From the NCBI RefSeq assembly GCF_004379255.2, contig NC_056053.1, positions 22,936,188 to 23,000,187 on the forward strand: a DNA stretch of 64,000 nt. Reading direction: 5' to 3'. This stretch comes from Salvia splendens. Its lineage: Eukaryota > Streptophyta > Magnoliopsida > Lamiales > Lamiaceae. This document shows positions 1 to 12,773 of this stretch, in pieces. The position numbers and the translations under genes were made by a program. Position 1 is the stretch's first letter; each line of letters opens with the position of its first letter. The notes under the pieces are model-generated. The model worked only from the letters and a program-made list of their open reading frames with translations, had not been told where the DNA came from and did not search any database.

Positions 1-2092
1 ATAACTTTAAAAAAAATTCATAAACTCCTAATATCTTTTAAAATTGTTTTTGAAGTTTATAGATTTTTTATTTTCTAAACACCCTCTAAATCTATGGGTA
101 GAGACAATGATGTATAAAAAACAAAACATCCATATTCTCAACCACCCTAATTGTCAGCATATTTATTATTGGGCTATACACATTTAAGATTATGGACTAT
201 GGTCCCACTCATGGCCATTAATTAAGACCTCCAATCAAATTAGGTTGGATTAGCCCAAAATCATATAATTAATAAATATATCCAAGTCATGTGTGTTTTG
301 TATGGACTTCACTTCCAAAAAAAAGAATCGAGGATCGAATATTATGATTCAGAAGTTTGTTTAGTTTACAACTTACAAATGAAAAAATTATAGGAATTTA
401 CATGTTTCCGTATAAACTGATTACGAATTTAATCATCATTTCTCTTCCTATAAAACATAGAAAGAATTCTAGCGCATACAACAAGGAGGTTAGTATTTGG
501 GATTCTTAACAAAGTAGTACCACAAATTTAAAGTCCATTACTATTTATGTCGTGGTTTTTGGACCATATTGTAAACATAGCCTATATTTATATACTGAAA
601 ATATAAACAGCAATTAAGGCATAAAATAAAGAGGCTACGTATAATCATTTAATAACATAAACGAAGCTCAATCATCTAAAATTTATCTAAAATTGATTTG
701 TGATTTGAAGTTTGGATTCACTTATGCAGTTCTAGCAGACAACGTCGACGCCGCTGAAAATGTCGGCTATATCGAAATGACTTGAAATTCACATGGTACT
801 TGCAAATAGATTGAAAAAAATAGTAAACACGATTCTTCAATGTTATTGATTATGGAGCAGATGATACCAATGTGTTTGCAAAAGCATGGGAAGAAATATG
901 TGCATCATTGCCGGTCTCTAATCATGATAATTCCTTTAGAGAGGACATTCTTATCCAAGTGACGCGCTTCATGGGCCATTTGTAAATAAAACTTGGTCAC
1001 CGTCCAGATAAATGAGAATCTTAATGCGCCTATTGATCCTACAACTTAGAAATGTGACGCCAGTCGCTGTCACCAATGACTATATATACTCTCACCGAGT
1101 CGACTATCTAACTACGCATAGTCGTGACACAACACAAACCGACTATTATGGAGATCTCAAATTCATCCATTGTCAATTCAAGTGGAGGTATGAGATATGA
1201 GAACAATCCTTATGCGCCTCGTCCTCAATAGAATATAGTCAGTTTTCAAATCTCATACCACCATACAAGTTTGAGAAAATTCCAACATTGATGGAATTCA
1301 AGACTCTGCAAATGCTCGTATTCATAATTGCACTATTCGAACATGCACGAGACGATTATTTTGCACTATTTAATGGGTCGTTGAATGTAAGGATTACAAA
1401 CATCATATGTGGACCACGACAAGGCATTGACACCAGAAGCTTAGGCAAAATTGGAAAAGAAGACAAAAATCGAAGATGTTAGAGTGAGCGATATCTGTTT
1501 TCTAGGCACCACCAACAATGTAAGGATCAAAACATGGTAGCTAGATTGCAGGTAAGACTATTCTTGATGAAGTAGACGAAGCAGACCCGATGCCAAATCT
1601 TTTTCAATAATGAGAAAACAATGCAGTTCCAGCAAACGATATTGATGATACCTATGCCGGAAAGACTTGAAAATCAGACAATGTGAGGCGAAATCGTCAT
1701 TTTAATGAATTTTCCTATCTTTTAAAAAATCTTAGTATTTTGTTTTATTTTATTTTGAGTCTTTAGGATTTTCTAACCACTTCTAAATAGTGGATTTCAT
1801 TGTTTTTCATTTAATTTTATGTTTTGATAATATTAATAAATCTGCAACAAAATACTTATTTGAAAAGGGAAATAACAGATAAAATCATTTAAACTTTATG
1901 ACTCGTATACTTTTTTTTACCGCAATTTATCAGAATTTAAAATATGAAAATTTGAAGTGTATTGGGAATCAACAGGTAGGAGTCACAGGTTGCGATAGAG
2001 CTTTGAAGATTCCGTCGAAAAATCCGTTACCATCTTCACTGTTGTCACACAAATTCATCGAAAGATTCACAACACCAAACCCTCCCCATTCA
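1..2092. other. AT-rich intergenic DNA, no gene recognised
   Basis: Only short open frames with no recognisable protein pattern and no splice structure occur here. The last roughly 200 bases are the promoter and 5' leader side of the ORANGE gene. I see no clear transposon termini. Confidence 0.6.
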
Positions 2093-2118
2093 TCTCTCTC
2101 TCTCTCTCTCTCTCTCTC
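2093..2118. repeat. (TC)13 microsatellite in the ORANGE 5' leader
   Basis: An uninterrupted TC run of 26 bases ends about 30 bases before the ORANGE start codon. CT-rich leaders are common in plant genes for plastid proteins. It is likely length-polymorphic. Confidence 0.85.
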
Positions 2119-2149
2119 AGAAATTGGATGAGCTGCTGAAGCAACATAC

Positions 2150-4371
2150 ATGGCTTCTCTCTATCTCTACGCTCCATTGACATCGTCTCCCCACGCTTCA
2201 CACCTCAATTTCTCCGCCAAACCTCTCCTCATTTCCAGCAGCAACGCACACCAAAAACGCCTCTTCTTCTCCGGGAACGCTTCCTCCTCGAGAACCAATC
2301 TCATCGCCGCTTCTTCCTCTGCGAACAATGCCTCCACAGATTCCGCCACTCCTAGCGACAGCCCCGCAAGGTTGATTCTAGAAACTCTCCTTAACTCGTC
2401 TTATTAATTTTTTAACCGTGTTTGCTCAGTTTCCAGTCAGTAGCTAATCGATCGTTTTTTAACCGTGTTTGCTCAGTTGATTCGGTTTTTATTTTGATTT
2501 AATTGGTTGTTCTGTCGTATGAATGACATTGATTACTTGTGTGCAGCAATTTCTGCATCATAGAGGGGCCGGAGACTGTTCAGGATTTTGTTCAGATGCA
2601 GCTACAGGATATCCAAGACAATGTTCAAAGCCGGCGCAATAAAATTTTTCTTCTTATGGAAGAAGTGAGATCACTAATATATTTCTTGCTGCTTTTCTCC
2701 CACTTCTAAAGCTAGTTTAATGATGATTAATGTTTATTTGTTTCCTTCACTGAAGCTGAGGAGGCTGAGAGTGCAGCAACGGATTAAAAGCATGAAATTT
2801 GAGCCCGATGAAGATAGTGAGCTGCCGGAAATACAATCATCGATTCCTTTTCTTTCTCATGTGGTAACTCTCCTGGATAATGGATATTCAGCTAATCTTC
2901 ATTCTTTAGTTTAAATGTTTCTTGAGGGATTTCCTTTTCACTGTTTAGTTGTTATTTTCGTTATTCGTTATCTTTTCCATGATGTTGCCATATATTATAA
3001 ATGTGTTATACAGCAGTAGCTAACTTGACTATCCATCTCTTTGATTAGAACCCAAGGACGCTGAATCATCTCTATACGACAAGCTTTTCGCTCATATCTG
3101 GAATTATAGTATTTGGGGGTCTCATTGCACCAACTGTAAGCTCCTAATCTTGAGCATTTTGTGTATATTGTTTGAAAGGATGAATTCAAAATATCAAATC
3201 ATCTTACATTGCAGCTTGAGCTAAAATTGGGTTTAGGAGGAACTTCATATGCAGACTTCATAAGCAAAATGCATTTGCCAATGCAATTGAGGTAATTGAA
3301 TGCTTAAATTCTAGGCCAAACTGCTCTGCTTACCTTAATGTTGTTACTAACGAGCTAAATTTGATGATGCGTGCAATTGTGGAACACTTGCTCTTATATG
3401 TTCCAGTCAGGTAGATCCTATTGTTGCCTCGTTCTCAGGTGGAGCGGTGGGGGTTATTTCAGCATTGATGCTGCTAGAGATTAATAACGTCGAGCAGCAA
3501 GAGAAGAAAAGATGCAAATACTGTCATGGAACTGGTAATGATTTACATTAATAAATACAAAACCATTTCCTAAACTAGGAAGGATCAAATCACAACTTTC
3601 TTGTTGATGTGATTTTTATTGCTACACAAACCATCATGGCAAAATTATGTAACATTGTGGACCAAACCACCTATACTTGATATCTTAAAGACTTTCCAAT
3701 ATGGTGTACCTTCTGTCTATCTTTCCCAAATTACTCATATTTACTCACATAGCAAATATGTCTCCTTTGCCATATGTATAGACTTGAATTACACATGTAC
3801 TTCATTACTTTGCACACTTCGAGTTTTGGGGTCCAAGCCTTTACTCAACTGATTTTGTATCTAACATTTCATCTTTTTATTATTTTTTTATTTTTGAATA
3901 GGGTACTTGGCATGTGCCAGCTGTTCAGCAAGCGGTTTGTGTGTGTCTGCTGAACCCCTTATTACAAACGCTACTGATCGCCCGTTGAATGCACCAACTA
4001 CAGGAAGGTGTCAAAATTGCTCTGGGTCTGGAAAGGTATTTAATTCTGTGAATTTTTATAATGTGCACCTTTCTGGTTTATCACCTATAAAGCTCAGAGA
4101 TATGGAATAACGATAAAATCAAGCCATAGAACTTATTTAACTCTTTCCTTTTCCACGGCTAGTACTAGTTCATTTAAATATTAATTCTTGGACAGAGTAA
4201 GTTGATGTAGTTTCCTAGCCATGGAGATCAATGTGCACGTTTCGCGCGCATTTGCTATGTTTCTTCTGCTGATTAGTTTTTGGTTGATTATAGGTGATGT
4301 GCCCCACCTGCCTTTGCACCGGGATGATAATGGCTAGTGAGCATGACCCTCGTTTTGCACCATTTGACTAA
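2150..4371 (+). CDS. OR: ORANGE (OR) family plastid DnaJ-like zinc-binding chaperone, 8 exons
   Basis: Exons read as 2150-2370, 2547-2664, 2756-2863, 3049-3135, 3215-3291, 3407-3534, 3902-4035 and 4294-4371. All introns are GT..AG and the phases join to 316 residues (the Arabidopsis protein is close to 307). The Ser-rich first ~75 residues look like a chloroplast transit peptide. Next come the family block around NKIFLLMEE, two hydrophobic segments (LISGIIVFGGLIAPT and VASFSGGAVGVISALML), then four CxxCxxxG-type zinc motifs (CKYCHGTG, CASCSASG, CQNCSGSG, CPTCLCTG). Known role of the family: stabilises phytoene synthase and promotes carotenoid accumulation and chromoplast formation. OR itself and OR-LIKE cannot be separated by eye. 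The gene looks intact. A piece of exon 1 recurs at 12525-12680. Confidence 0.93.
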
Positions 4372-5282
4372 AGAGCAAGCACAGTTTTGGCCTTTGCTTC
4401 GGGCCAATTCTACTACCACACTCACTGGAAGTGTTGTTGGTTGAAATGATATCAAGCTAACCCCATGATTCATGTATCACTGAAGTAGTGTGTTTTTGTT
4501 GCTTGCTAAAAAGTCATGTAATGAGTCCAAACATTCTCATATTAGTGACAACTACAATGAAGAAATGTGGCTAGTTTGCAATGTGGGGGTAGTTCCATCT
4601 CTTGATTTTTATTCCAAACGAGTTATTTTCGAGTTATGGATAATAGGAATATCTCAATTAAAACCTTTTTTTTGTCAATTGAATCTTACTTCGAAAAATC
4701 TACCGCTTAACAGCTTGAGTGTTTGCATCAATCACAACTAAATCAACAAACCACTTAACAAGATTATTATGGTATGAACTCAGTTTTAATATCCTTTTGT
4801 TTATCCTCTTATTCTCCCTTTATTTTATTTTATTTTTCATTAAGCTCTTGTCGATTTATACTTATCAATTTAAGGCTTATATCTATTTTTTAAGACTTCT
4901 TATTCTAGTAGTATTTTAAACAAGCGTTTGTCAAATTTAATTGATCAATTTAAGACCTATATCTATCTTTTTAAGTTTAGAAATGTGAATGGTTTCGGAA
5001 GATCCTCAAATTTACAATATTTTATAACAAGCTCTTGAAAAAAATGAAGATCACATATAATCTCTTTGATGTGAAAATATAAAAAATTTGTTCACACCGT
5101 TATTCTCTCCTTCAAATATTAATTTTACACGGTAACAAACGCAATCTATTTTGTGGTTTTATTTTATTTAAAAGATAATTATATTTTATTTTAAAAGTGA
5201 TATTAACCCGAATCTAAAACATTTTGGAAATGAATAATACCGTCATGGGCAATTTGGTCATTTAAGTTGCACCCATTGTTCT
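4372..5282. other. ORANGE 3' flank and RPS14 upstream region
   Basis: AT-rich spacer of about 0.9 kb. Two imperfect copies of a ~31-bp phrase (atcaatttaagrcytatatc type) lie near 4863 and 4943. The right end is the RPS14 promoter. No gene seen. Confidence 0.5.
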
Positions 5283-5301
5283 AAACCCTAGAGGTATAAA
5301 A
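5283..5301 (+). promoter_or_regulatory. RPS14 promoter: telo-box and TATA box
   Basis: AAACCCTAG at 5283-5291 is a telo-box, an element enriched in plant ribosomal-protein promoters. TATAAAA at 5295-5301 follows directly, about 95 bases before the start codon. A pyrimidine-rich stretch downstream fits the transcription start of a translation gene. The ATG at 5301-5303 would then lie upstream of the transcript. Confidence 0.7.
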
Positions 5302-5395
5302 TGGCGACGCTTACATCTCGACATTCTTCCCCAGCAGTCCTTCACTAGAGTTGTTCCAGAGCTTCGAAGCAGGCAAATCCACTCTTTGCGCAGCC

Positions 5396-7215
<1,820 letters not shown>

Positions 7216-7904
7216 TTTTGCTATTTGCACTCGCAGTTATTGTTTGTGCAATTTTATGAAGTGGATCGAGTTTGTTTTTCCTTCTAGTGTTTGAACAATT
7301 TGTAGTTCAACCAAAATTTGTTTGGTGTTTTTCTCCTCTGAAAAATTGAACAATTATGAGATAGTATATTTGCTGAAACTTGCTTAACATTTTTGCTAAA
7401 CTTCTAGGTGATCTTATGTTTCCAGTTTAATTTACTTATTAATTTTGTGCACAATTTATTTGATGTCCTATCGATTTTGTGCACAATTTATTTGATTGTC
7501 CTATTTAAAGTTAGACGCCAGTTCAGTATCTTCATTCCACGATTTTGAATTCCATATTTTAATTATGCTGAGGTAATCATGTTGAAATAACATGATCAGA
7601 TATAGCGATACGCCTTTATAATGAAAACTTGTGTTTGCATAATGAAACACTGATGTAATAGTAATAGTGATATAACGACGTGAATAAAATAATTAAGATA
7701 TCCAGTTTGACTAATTTAAATTAAGGAATTTATGATTTTGATAATAATCATTACCTCGGGCAAAAAATATGGATCCATAAATCATATGAAATGATGTAAA
7801 CTAATTTTTGCCGTTTTGAATTAATTTACTCCGTATAAATTTAATATTTAAACGTGGCTTAGTTACAACCCTTAATTTTAATTCCATGGTTCAACAACAG
7901 AATT
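7216..7904. other. RPS14 3' flank and left border of repeat block A
   Basis: AT-rich spacer without a gene. A ~20-bp phrase occurs twice in tandem near 7442 and 7473 (ttttgtgcacaatttatttga). The last ~30 bases (near 7876-7904) resemble the MITE at 16324-16503, so block A seems to start at a transposon scar. Confidence 0.45.
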
Positions 7905-8440
7905 TATATAGAGGTGTTGATTGGATTTGTGGGCTACGATTTATGCATCAAAATTAGGGAATTGTGATTGCAATTATGGCTGATGCAATTATTTCAATTC
8001 ATGAAGAATATTCAGTTCTACATGATTATTTATGTTGGTAGTTGCTGCTCCTCCATTTAACACTGAACAGGGAAATATAGTGTCTAGGAGCTTCAATGGA
8101 TCATGTTAGGAATTTGTCTTGGAGCTTCAATGGATCATTAATTATGGATCATAGGTTTCTTGCAGCCATAGATTGAAGCCAAAATGTTTGTTTCAGAAAC
8201 TGAAAATTGATAACCTTTTTTAGATAATTATAGTTGGAGGAAATTTGATTCTTTACATAGTTGAAATCAAGCCATCTTTTGGATTTCTGCATAGATATAT
8301 ACAGAATTTAGTGTTGATCAGGTTCTAATGGTCACTTCCATCTGCATTACCCAGATTAAGTTGGTAATTTTTGATTGATCTTAGGTGAATAGGAGATATT
8401 CGTGCATGTGAGGTTAACTGTGATTGTTATTGTTTTGTAG

Positions 8441-8762
8441 GCAAATCCAAAAGTTGCACCTTATAGGAAAAGAATTACTACTATAGAGAATTGGGATGAT
8501 ATTTGTACTCCTTTCTCTCAAGATCGTGCAGATGGTCAAGGGTCGAAAACATTTCAAGAAAAATATTAATGAGGTTGACATTGAGGTTGATTCTCCTACC
8601 ATTGGAGAATCACTTGATATGAATGTTGAAGAAGATAATGCTATGAGAGATTTGTTTATGAAGAATAGTAGTACCTTTTTTATTATTGTTCCTTTACCAC
8701 TTGAGCAGGATGCAAATACTACTAATTTTATGTCTCTATGCGACCGAAGCAAAGCTAATTAA
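8441..8762 (+). pseudogene. Myb/SANT-like domain protein, C-terminal exon remnant (block A)
   Basis: After an acceptor (ttgttttgtag) the frame reads ANPKVAPYRKR, then NWDDICTPFSQDRADGQGSK, and stops at a TAA. The rest of the similarity continues in another frame (EVDIEVDSPTIGESLDMN, then an acidic stretch) to 8762. The ANPKVxxYRKR..I pattern is that of the region after the Myb/SANT-like (Myb_DNA-bind_3) domain of L10-interacting MYB proteins. The upstream exon with the DNA-binding helices is absent. It converges on the LEA gene, their ends being about 100 bases apart. Family assignment is from memory of the motif only. Confidence 0.5.
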
Positions 8763-8859
8763 GAAAAAACAAAAAAAAAACAAAGAGCTAACAATACTAA
8801 AGGGGATGTCTTAAAAGACATAATTATGGAGGGGTATATTAGTTGATAATTAAAATGGG

Positions 8860-9135
8860 TCAATTTTTGTTGACAGCATCTCTGACAGCATCCACTGCAC
8901 CTTGTGCCTTGGCCTGTGCTTGATTTCCAACCTGAAGCACAATTTTAATTAGTATAAAGAATAATAATACTACTAATTTATAAATTAAAATGCAAGAAAA
9001 TATTAATACATCCTGAAGTGATTCCTTAGCGGATTGAGCAGCATTGCCAGCCTTCTCCAAGAGTTGGTTACCCTTTTCTTGGGCTTGGCCCTTGGCCTCA
9101 CCGGCTTTGTAGCTGGCGCTCTCTGAGTTATTCAT
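8860..9135 (-). CDS. small LEA protein, At3g02480/At5g38760 (KIN2-like) type, copy A
   Basis: Two exons on the minus strand: 9135-9010 (42 residues) and 8931-8860 (23 residues plus stop), joined over a GT..AG intron in phase 0. The 65-residue product is hydrophilic and rich in Ala, Lys, Gln and Glu, with MNNSESASYKAGEAKGQ at the start and a repeated AKxxAQ/AVDAVRD helix pattern. Known relatives are ABA-, cold- and drought-induced, unfolded when wet, helical when dry. It lacks the TGMNK ending common in the family and ends VNKN. A TATA box lies about 80 bases upstream. The start is the first ATG after the TATA box that gives the family N-terminus. Confidence 0.85.
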   Translation of the reverse strand: MNNSESASYKAGEAKGQAQEKGNQLLEKAGNAAQSAKESLQDVLIFSCILIYKLVVLLFFILIKIVLQVGNQAQAKAQGAVDAVRDAVNKN

Positions 9136-9214
9136 ATTTTCTTGAATGAGAAGTTGTAAGAACAAAATAATATGTTATTATTGATGGTTTGATTGAGGGG
9201 GGTGTGCAACCTAG

Positions 9215-9222
9215 TATTTATA
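9215..9222 (-). promoter_or_regulatory. TATA box of LEA copy A
   Basis: TATAAATA on the minus strand, 80 bases upstream of the LEA start codon and identical in all three copies. Further upstream the minus strand carries ACATGTGG, an E-box-like core that may serve ABA or drought regulators; that role is inference. Confidence 0.6.
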
Positions 9223-9730
9223 GGTCTTGAGATTAGCGTCAAACTCGTGGCGCCACATGTTAATATGCCAACGCCAATAATCCCAACCTTACTTCTCATT
9301 TTTGCTATCGATAGTTTGTTTTGAAAAGTCATTGTAAGGTGATCCGTGTATATATAATATATGCCAAAATTGGGGAAGGAGGTTTTGGTTAGAAATAAAT
9401 GCCAAAAAAATTGAGAAAATTTTTCCAAACAGTAGATATATTTAATTTAGGTTCATAGATTATTGATTATAAAAACTATTAGTTGGGCATAATTGCAATT
9501 ATATGTTGGTAGACTTTACGTATGTTACGTTAGAAACAGTCAACAGAGCCACTATGGGTTCCTACTTCCTAGTGTTTTGAATATTTCACATCGATATATA
9601 GTACTACTACAACAAATCTACAATACTACCATTAAACATTGATATTACAGATTAATAAATTATGGAAGTAGTGCACTTGATTTGGGCTCGATTCTCCTTC
9701 ACACCAATTTAAGCCTTTTATTTTGATATA

Positions 9731-9980
9731 CTCCTTCGGTCCCAAAAAATTAATAAACTAAATGTCATGGATTTTATTGTATAGTTGGTAAAGTAAGAAG
9801 GATAAAAAAAGTAAGAGAGAGGAAATGTAGTGGAATAATCGTTAGTGGGTTGTGGGTTTCACATAATAAATGACGTGTAAGATTATTATCCATTGAAAAA
9901 CGTTCCATATTTAGACTTTGTCTAATTTTAGAGAACGTTCCAAAATGTGAAAACTAGTCTTTTTTTTGGGATAAAGAGAG
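9731..9980. mobile_element. Stowaway-type MITE (block A)
   Basis: The ends are CTCCTTCGGTCCC and GGGATAAAGAGAG (degenerate inverted ends), flanked by TA on both sides. Equivalent copies sit at 27462-27710 and 39564-39811, so it was present before block duplication. It lies upstream of the LEA promoter. Confidence 0.65.
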
Positions 9981-10427
9981 TAATTTAACATATAGTATAA
10001 CAATTTAAGTTCTTTATTCTAATATATTATAGGGGTATTAAATTACACTAGTAAAATGCAATGAATTACACATAATTTAAAATTTAACTGAAATTTGATT
10101 ATATATGTTTCTCTATTTAAATAAAATTCTTGTAATTTATACTATAGAATAGCAAAAATTTAAACAAAAGGAAATAAAAGGGAATGGGCGAAATCTATAG
10201 CGTAAAACAATCGTTGAAAAAATTGATGTGGGGTCGTGTGCAAATGGAAAACAATGAGTTCTTAAACCTTGAAAAAAAAACCTTAAACCCTATTAAAATT
10301 AACACTCCACAGTCGGTCCGAGGCGCAGACATATCATATCTGATTCACTCAATTTGCGGCGGCGGCGCGTACCACAAAGTCTACCTAACATTCAGCGCGT
10401 GATTATGAATCATGAACCCTAGAAAAT

Positions 10428-10720
10428 TGGTGCAGAATTGGGGTCAAACGGTAACCGGAATCGCACCTACACGGATAGAACTACTCGACGGAGAAGAGAG
10501 AGTGGGAGAAGAACTTAGCATTAATTCACAAGTATGAGCTTACAACTGAAATGGAAACAGCTTATATAGCCGCGTTTACCACTAACAAACTCAAATCATA
10601 GATCTAGATCTAACAAACTCTATGCTATGTGTTGATATCCAACTTCGCAACATACTTCTCTCGTGTGCATGCACCCATGCACACTCTTATTTCGTGTAAC
10701 ACCTCAGCATTTATTTAACA
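10428..10720 (-). repeat. LTR-like remnant with minus-strand TATA, in all three blocks
   Basis: Read on the minus strand it begins TGTTAAATAA, has a TATATAAG box (plus positions 10561-10568) followed by a CT-rich leader, and ends CTGCACCA, as a small LTR would. No 5-bp target duplication is visible, so this is a tentative call. It recurs near 29585-29876 and from about 40268 in block C. It could also be a lost gene promoter. Confidence 0.3.
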
Positions 10721-10811
10721 CCTCCGAAACTCATGCATGATATGGAACTTTCATGTGTTTTCCCCTGTTCACGATATGATGTGTCTCCGCTTGATTTTGG
10801 GTGTTAGCGAT

Positions 10812-11296
10812 TAGGCTTGTATATTCAGATACCGGAGTATGAAAAATTGGATACTCAAAACCCGAAATCTCTAAAATACCCTACCTGATACTGGATTAAT
10901 TCGGGTATTTTACTAACTGATGCGGGTATCCGAACCCTACTAATTGGGTACCCGTAAACTTGAAATCATTGTGTTTCAAATTTATTCTGTTTTTTTAAAT
11001 TATATTTGTGATGAGTATATGAGTTATTCAAATTAAAATGACACTTATTGATTATTATTCAAAGTATAAACTTCAATTTTAGTACATTAGTTTTGGTCCT
11101 TCGACCTTCGTTTGATTCCGAAGGCCGGCATATATACATATATACCCAAAACATGGAAAATCCTTACACCAATTACCCAAACTCGTTCCCGAATCCACCT
11201 GTAATTTTGGGTTTTAGATACCCAAAATCCACTGAGGTATCGAGTCGAGATCAGGTATATATACCCTAAAGCCCCAGAACTAAATTTGCAGCCCTA
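10812..11296. mobile_element. hAT-type non-autonomous element
   Basis: The ends are TAGGCTTGTA and TTGCAGCCCTA, imperfect inverted repeats. The flanking 8 bases TTAGCGAT (10804-10811) and TTCGTGAT (11297-11304) match at 6 of 8 places, as an old 8-bp target duplication would. The interior has repeated GGGTATCC/GGGTACCC phrases. A left-hand piece recurs at 29967-30238 in block B. Confidence 0.55.
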
Positions 11297-11304
11297 TTCG
11301 TGAT

Positions 11305-11664
11305 TATTTTTGAGTTTGAAGCATCCTAACGGGTAGAATAATTTTCAAGTTTGAAGCATTCCTAACGGGTAGAATATGAAGGATAAGTTAAACAAATGTG
11401 GGCTTATGTAGAATATGAAGGATATGTTAAAGGTGAGTTGGGTTTGGGCTGAAACTTCTAATATTTAAAGAAATAATATAGATCCTATAATTTTCGCATA
11501 ATATAATAAAAAAAATAGACTCAGTTTTAATCAGGCAGGACTGAGTATGATTCTACGTGATAAAGGATATCACCTACACTAAATATAAATCTATTTCAAT
11601 TAATTTAATAATATTAATACTCTCCCATTACCTTAAAAAAATATAAAGCTGACGGTGTTACACG
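11305..11664. other. AT-rich spacer
   Basis: Holds a short duplicated phrase (agcatcctaacgggtagaata type) near 11320 and 11355. No gene or element end recognised. Confidence 0.4.
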
Positions 11665-12097
11665 GATGCCGCTACATTCGCAGAGTCCAATATGATCGGC
11701 ACAGGTTCTTTATTGCTATCGCATGACAGTTTATTTCTTAATGCGTTTTCATCTTGTCAATATGGGATTCTGCCTCCCCGTGTATCTGAAGCGATAGCCA
11801 TTCGCACTACGCTTCAGTATGTTTCTCAACACTGTTCTGGGCAAGGTATCATATACACAGATGCACAAGGGGTAGTCTTCTCCATTATGAACACATCACC
11901 CGATTGGTCCGAATACGGAGCCGTCATATCGGAATGTCAACAATTACTACTACAGAGACCTGATGTGGTAGTTACTACTTACTTGGATTCGTCGTTTAAA
12001 CAATATGTTAGAACATATTCTAGCTCGTAACTCATTCCGGATTGTATCGTTGAATACTTTTAATCAATCCACCGTTGTTTCTTCAAAAAAAAAAAAA
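11665..12097 (+). mobile_element. LINE 3' end: degenerate RNase H domain plus poly(A)
   Basis: The frame reads DAATFAESNMIGTGSLLLSH, PPRVSEAIAIRTTLQYV, IIYTDAQGVVFSI and then shifts frame before NNMLEHILARNSF. These match the reverse-transcriptase-associated RNase H (RVT_3) at the C-terminus of plant LINEs, with the A/SEAxAIRxxL block and the final NxxAHxLARxSF block. A run of 13 A residues at 12085-12097 is the expected tail. It is a 5'-truncated insertion broken by one frameshift. The catalytic strand carrying the first Asp is only partly present. No target duplication was found. Confidence 0.65.
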
Positions 12098-12339
12098 CTA
12101 TCTCTACTTTAATTTATCCTTTAAAATTATACACTTTCTATTTTAGGAAAGAGAATTTCTCTCTAATAAAGTACAACTCATTCCCTACTATATATTTGGA
12201 TTATTTTTTCTTTTTATCTCACTCTTAATATATTAGTTATGTACTTAAAACTCGTTCCCTTTCAAAAGGATAGTGAGAGTATAAAATTGTAATTCTATAT
12301 ATCCAATTATTTATATTAAATTCAAACTAAAAAATATTA
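12098..12339. other. AT-rich spacer
   Basis: No gene, RNA or element end recognised. Confidence 0.4.
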
Positions 12340-12524
12340 CTCCCTTAGTCTCAAAATAATTGTTCACTTTGGTTCCGGCACGAGTTTTAAGAAATGTAAA
12401 GGAAAGTGAGTTGGAAAAATCAATACAATATGATCCCACTTTTGAATACTCCCTCCGTCCAATAAAAATATGTGCACTTTCCATTTTCATCTGCCCCACA
12501 AAAATATGTGCACTTTCCATTTTG
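12340..12524. mobile_element. two Stowaway MITE left ends, truncated
   Basis: CTCCCTTAGTCTC starts at 12340 and CTCCCTCCGTCC at 12449, each preceded by TA. Neither has a matching right end. The second stops exactly where the ORANGE fragment begins, so the two junctions may share one event. Confidence 0.55.
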
Positions 12525-12680
12525 ACACCTCAATTTCTCCGCCAAACCTCTCCTCATTTCCAGCAGCAACGCACACCAAAAACGCCTCTTCTTCTCCGGG
12601 AACGCTTCCTCCTCGAGAACCAATCTCATCGCCACTTCTTCCTCTGCGAACAATGCCTCCACAGATTCTGCCACTCCTAG
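12525..12680 (+). pseudogene. captured fragment of ORANGE exon 1
   Basis: All 156 bases align without gaps to 2200-2355 in ORANGE exon 1, with only two differences that I can find (near GCCRCTTCTT and GATTYTGCC). It starts and ends inside the exon, so it encodes only part of the transit-peptide region and cannot function as OR. The near identity means a recent copy. It lies between a truncated MITE and a NAC gene piece. Confidence 0.93.
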
Positions 12681-12773
12681 AATGTAACTGTAATTATGTC
12701 CATTTAAATGTTAAGTACAATTAAAGATCAAAGTAGGGTTTGCTATAATGTAACTGTAACATGTGATGCACAG

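Larger units (their letters stand above)
7905..11081. repeat. segmental repeat block, copy A
   Basis: This stretch recurs nearly base for base as copy B (25572-27940 plus 29359-30238) and copy C (37324-40517 and slightly beyond). It holds a Myb/SANT-like pseudogene, a small LEA gene, a Stowaway-type MITE, an LTR-like remnant and a hAT MITE. Copy A lacks the part that precedes it in B (20018-20277) and C (36380-36519). Confidence 0.85.

Noticed and set aside
1012..1482. Two short plus-strand frames
   Set aside because: No codon pattern, no splice context and no family similarity; ordinary chance frames.
2167..2349. Minus-strand frame found twice (also 12420-12674)
   Set aside because: Antisense of ORANGE exon 1 and of its captured fragment; not a separate protein.
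5301..5348. Possible upstream ORF before RPS14
   Set aside because: Its ATG overlaps the TATA box end, so it is expected to lie upstream of the transcription start.
8414..8752. 112-codon minus-strand frame repeated in all three blocks (26165-26482, 38040-38378)
   Set aside because: It is the antisense shadow of the Myb/SANT-like exon remnant; its conservation follows from block identity and it shows no family pattern.
8860..9165. Continuous ~100-codon LEA frame without splicing
   Set aside because: The middle (a run of V, L, I and F) is translated intron; the intron has GT..AG ends and removing it restores the family protein.
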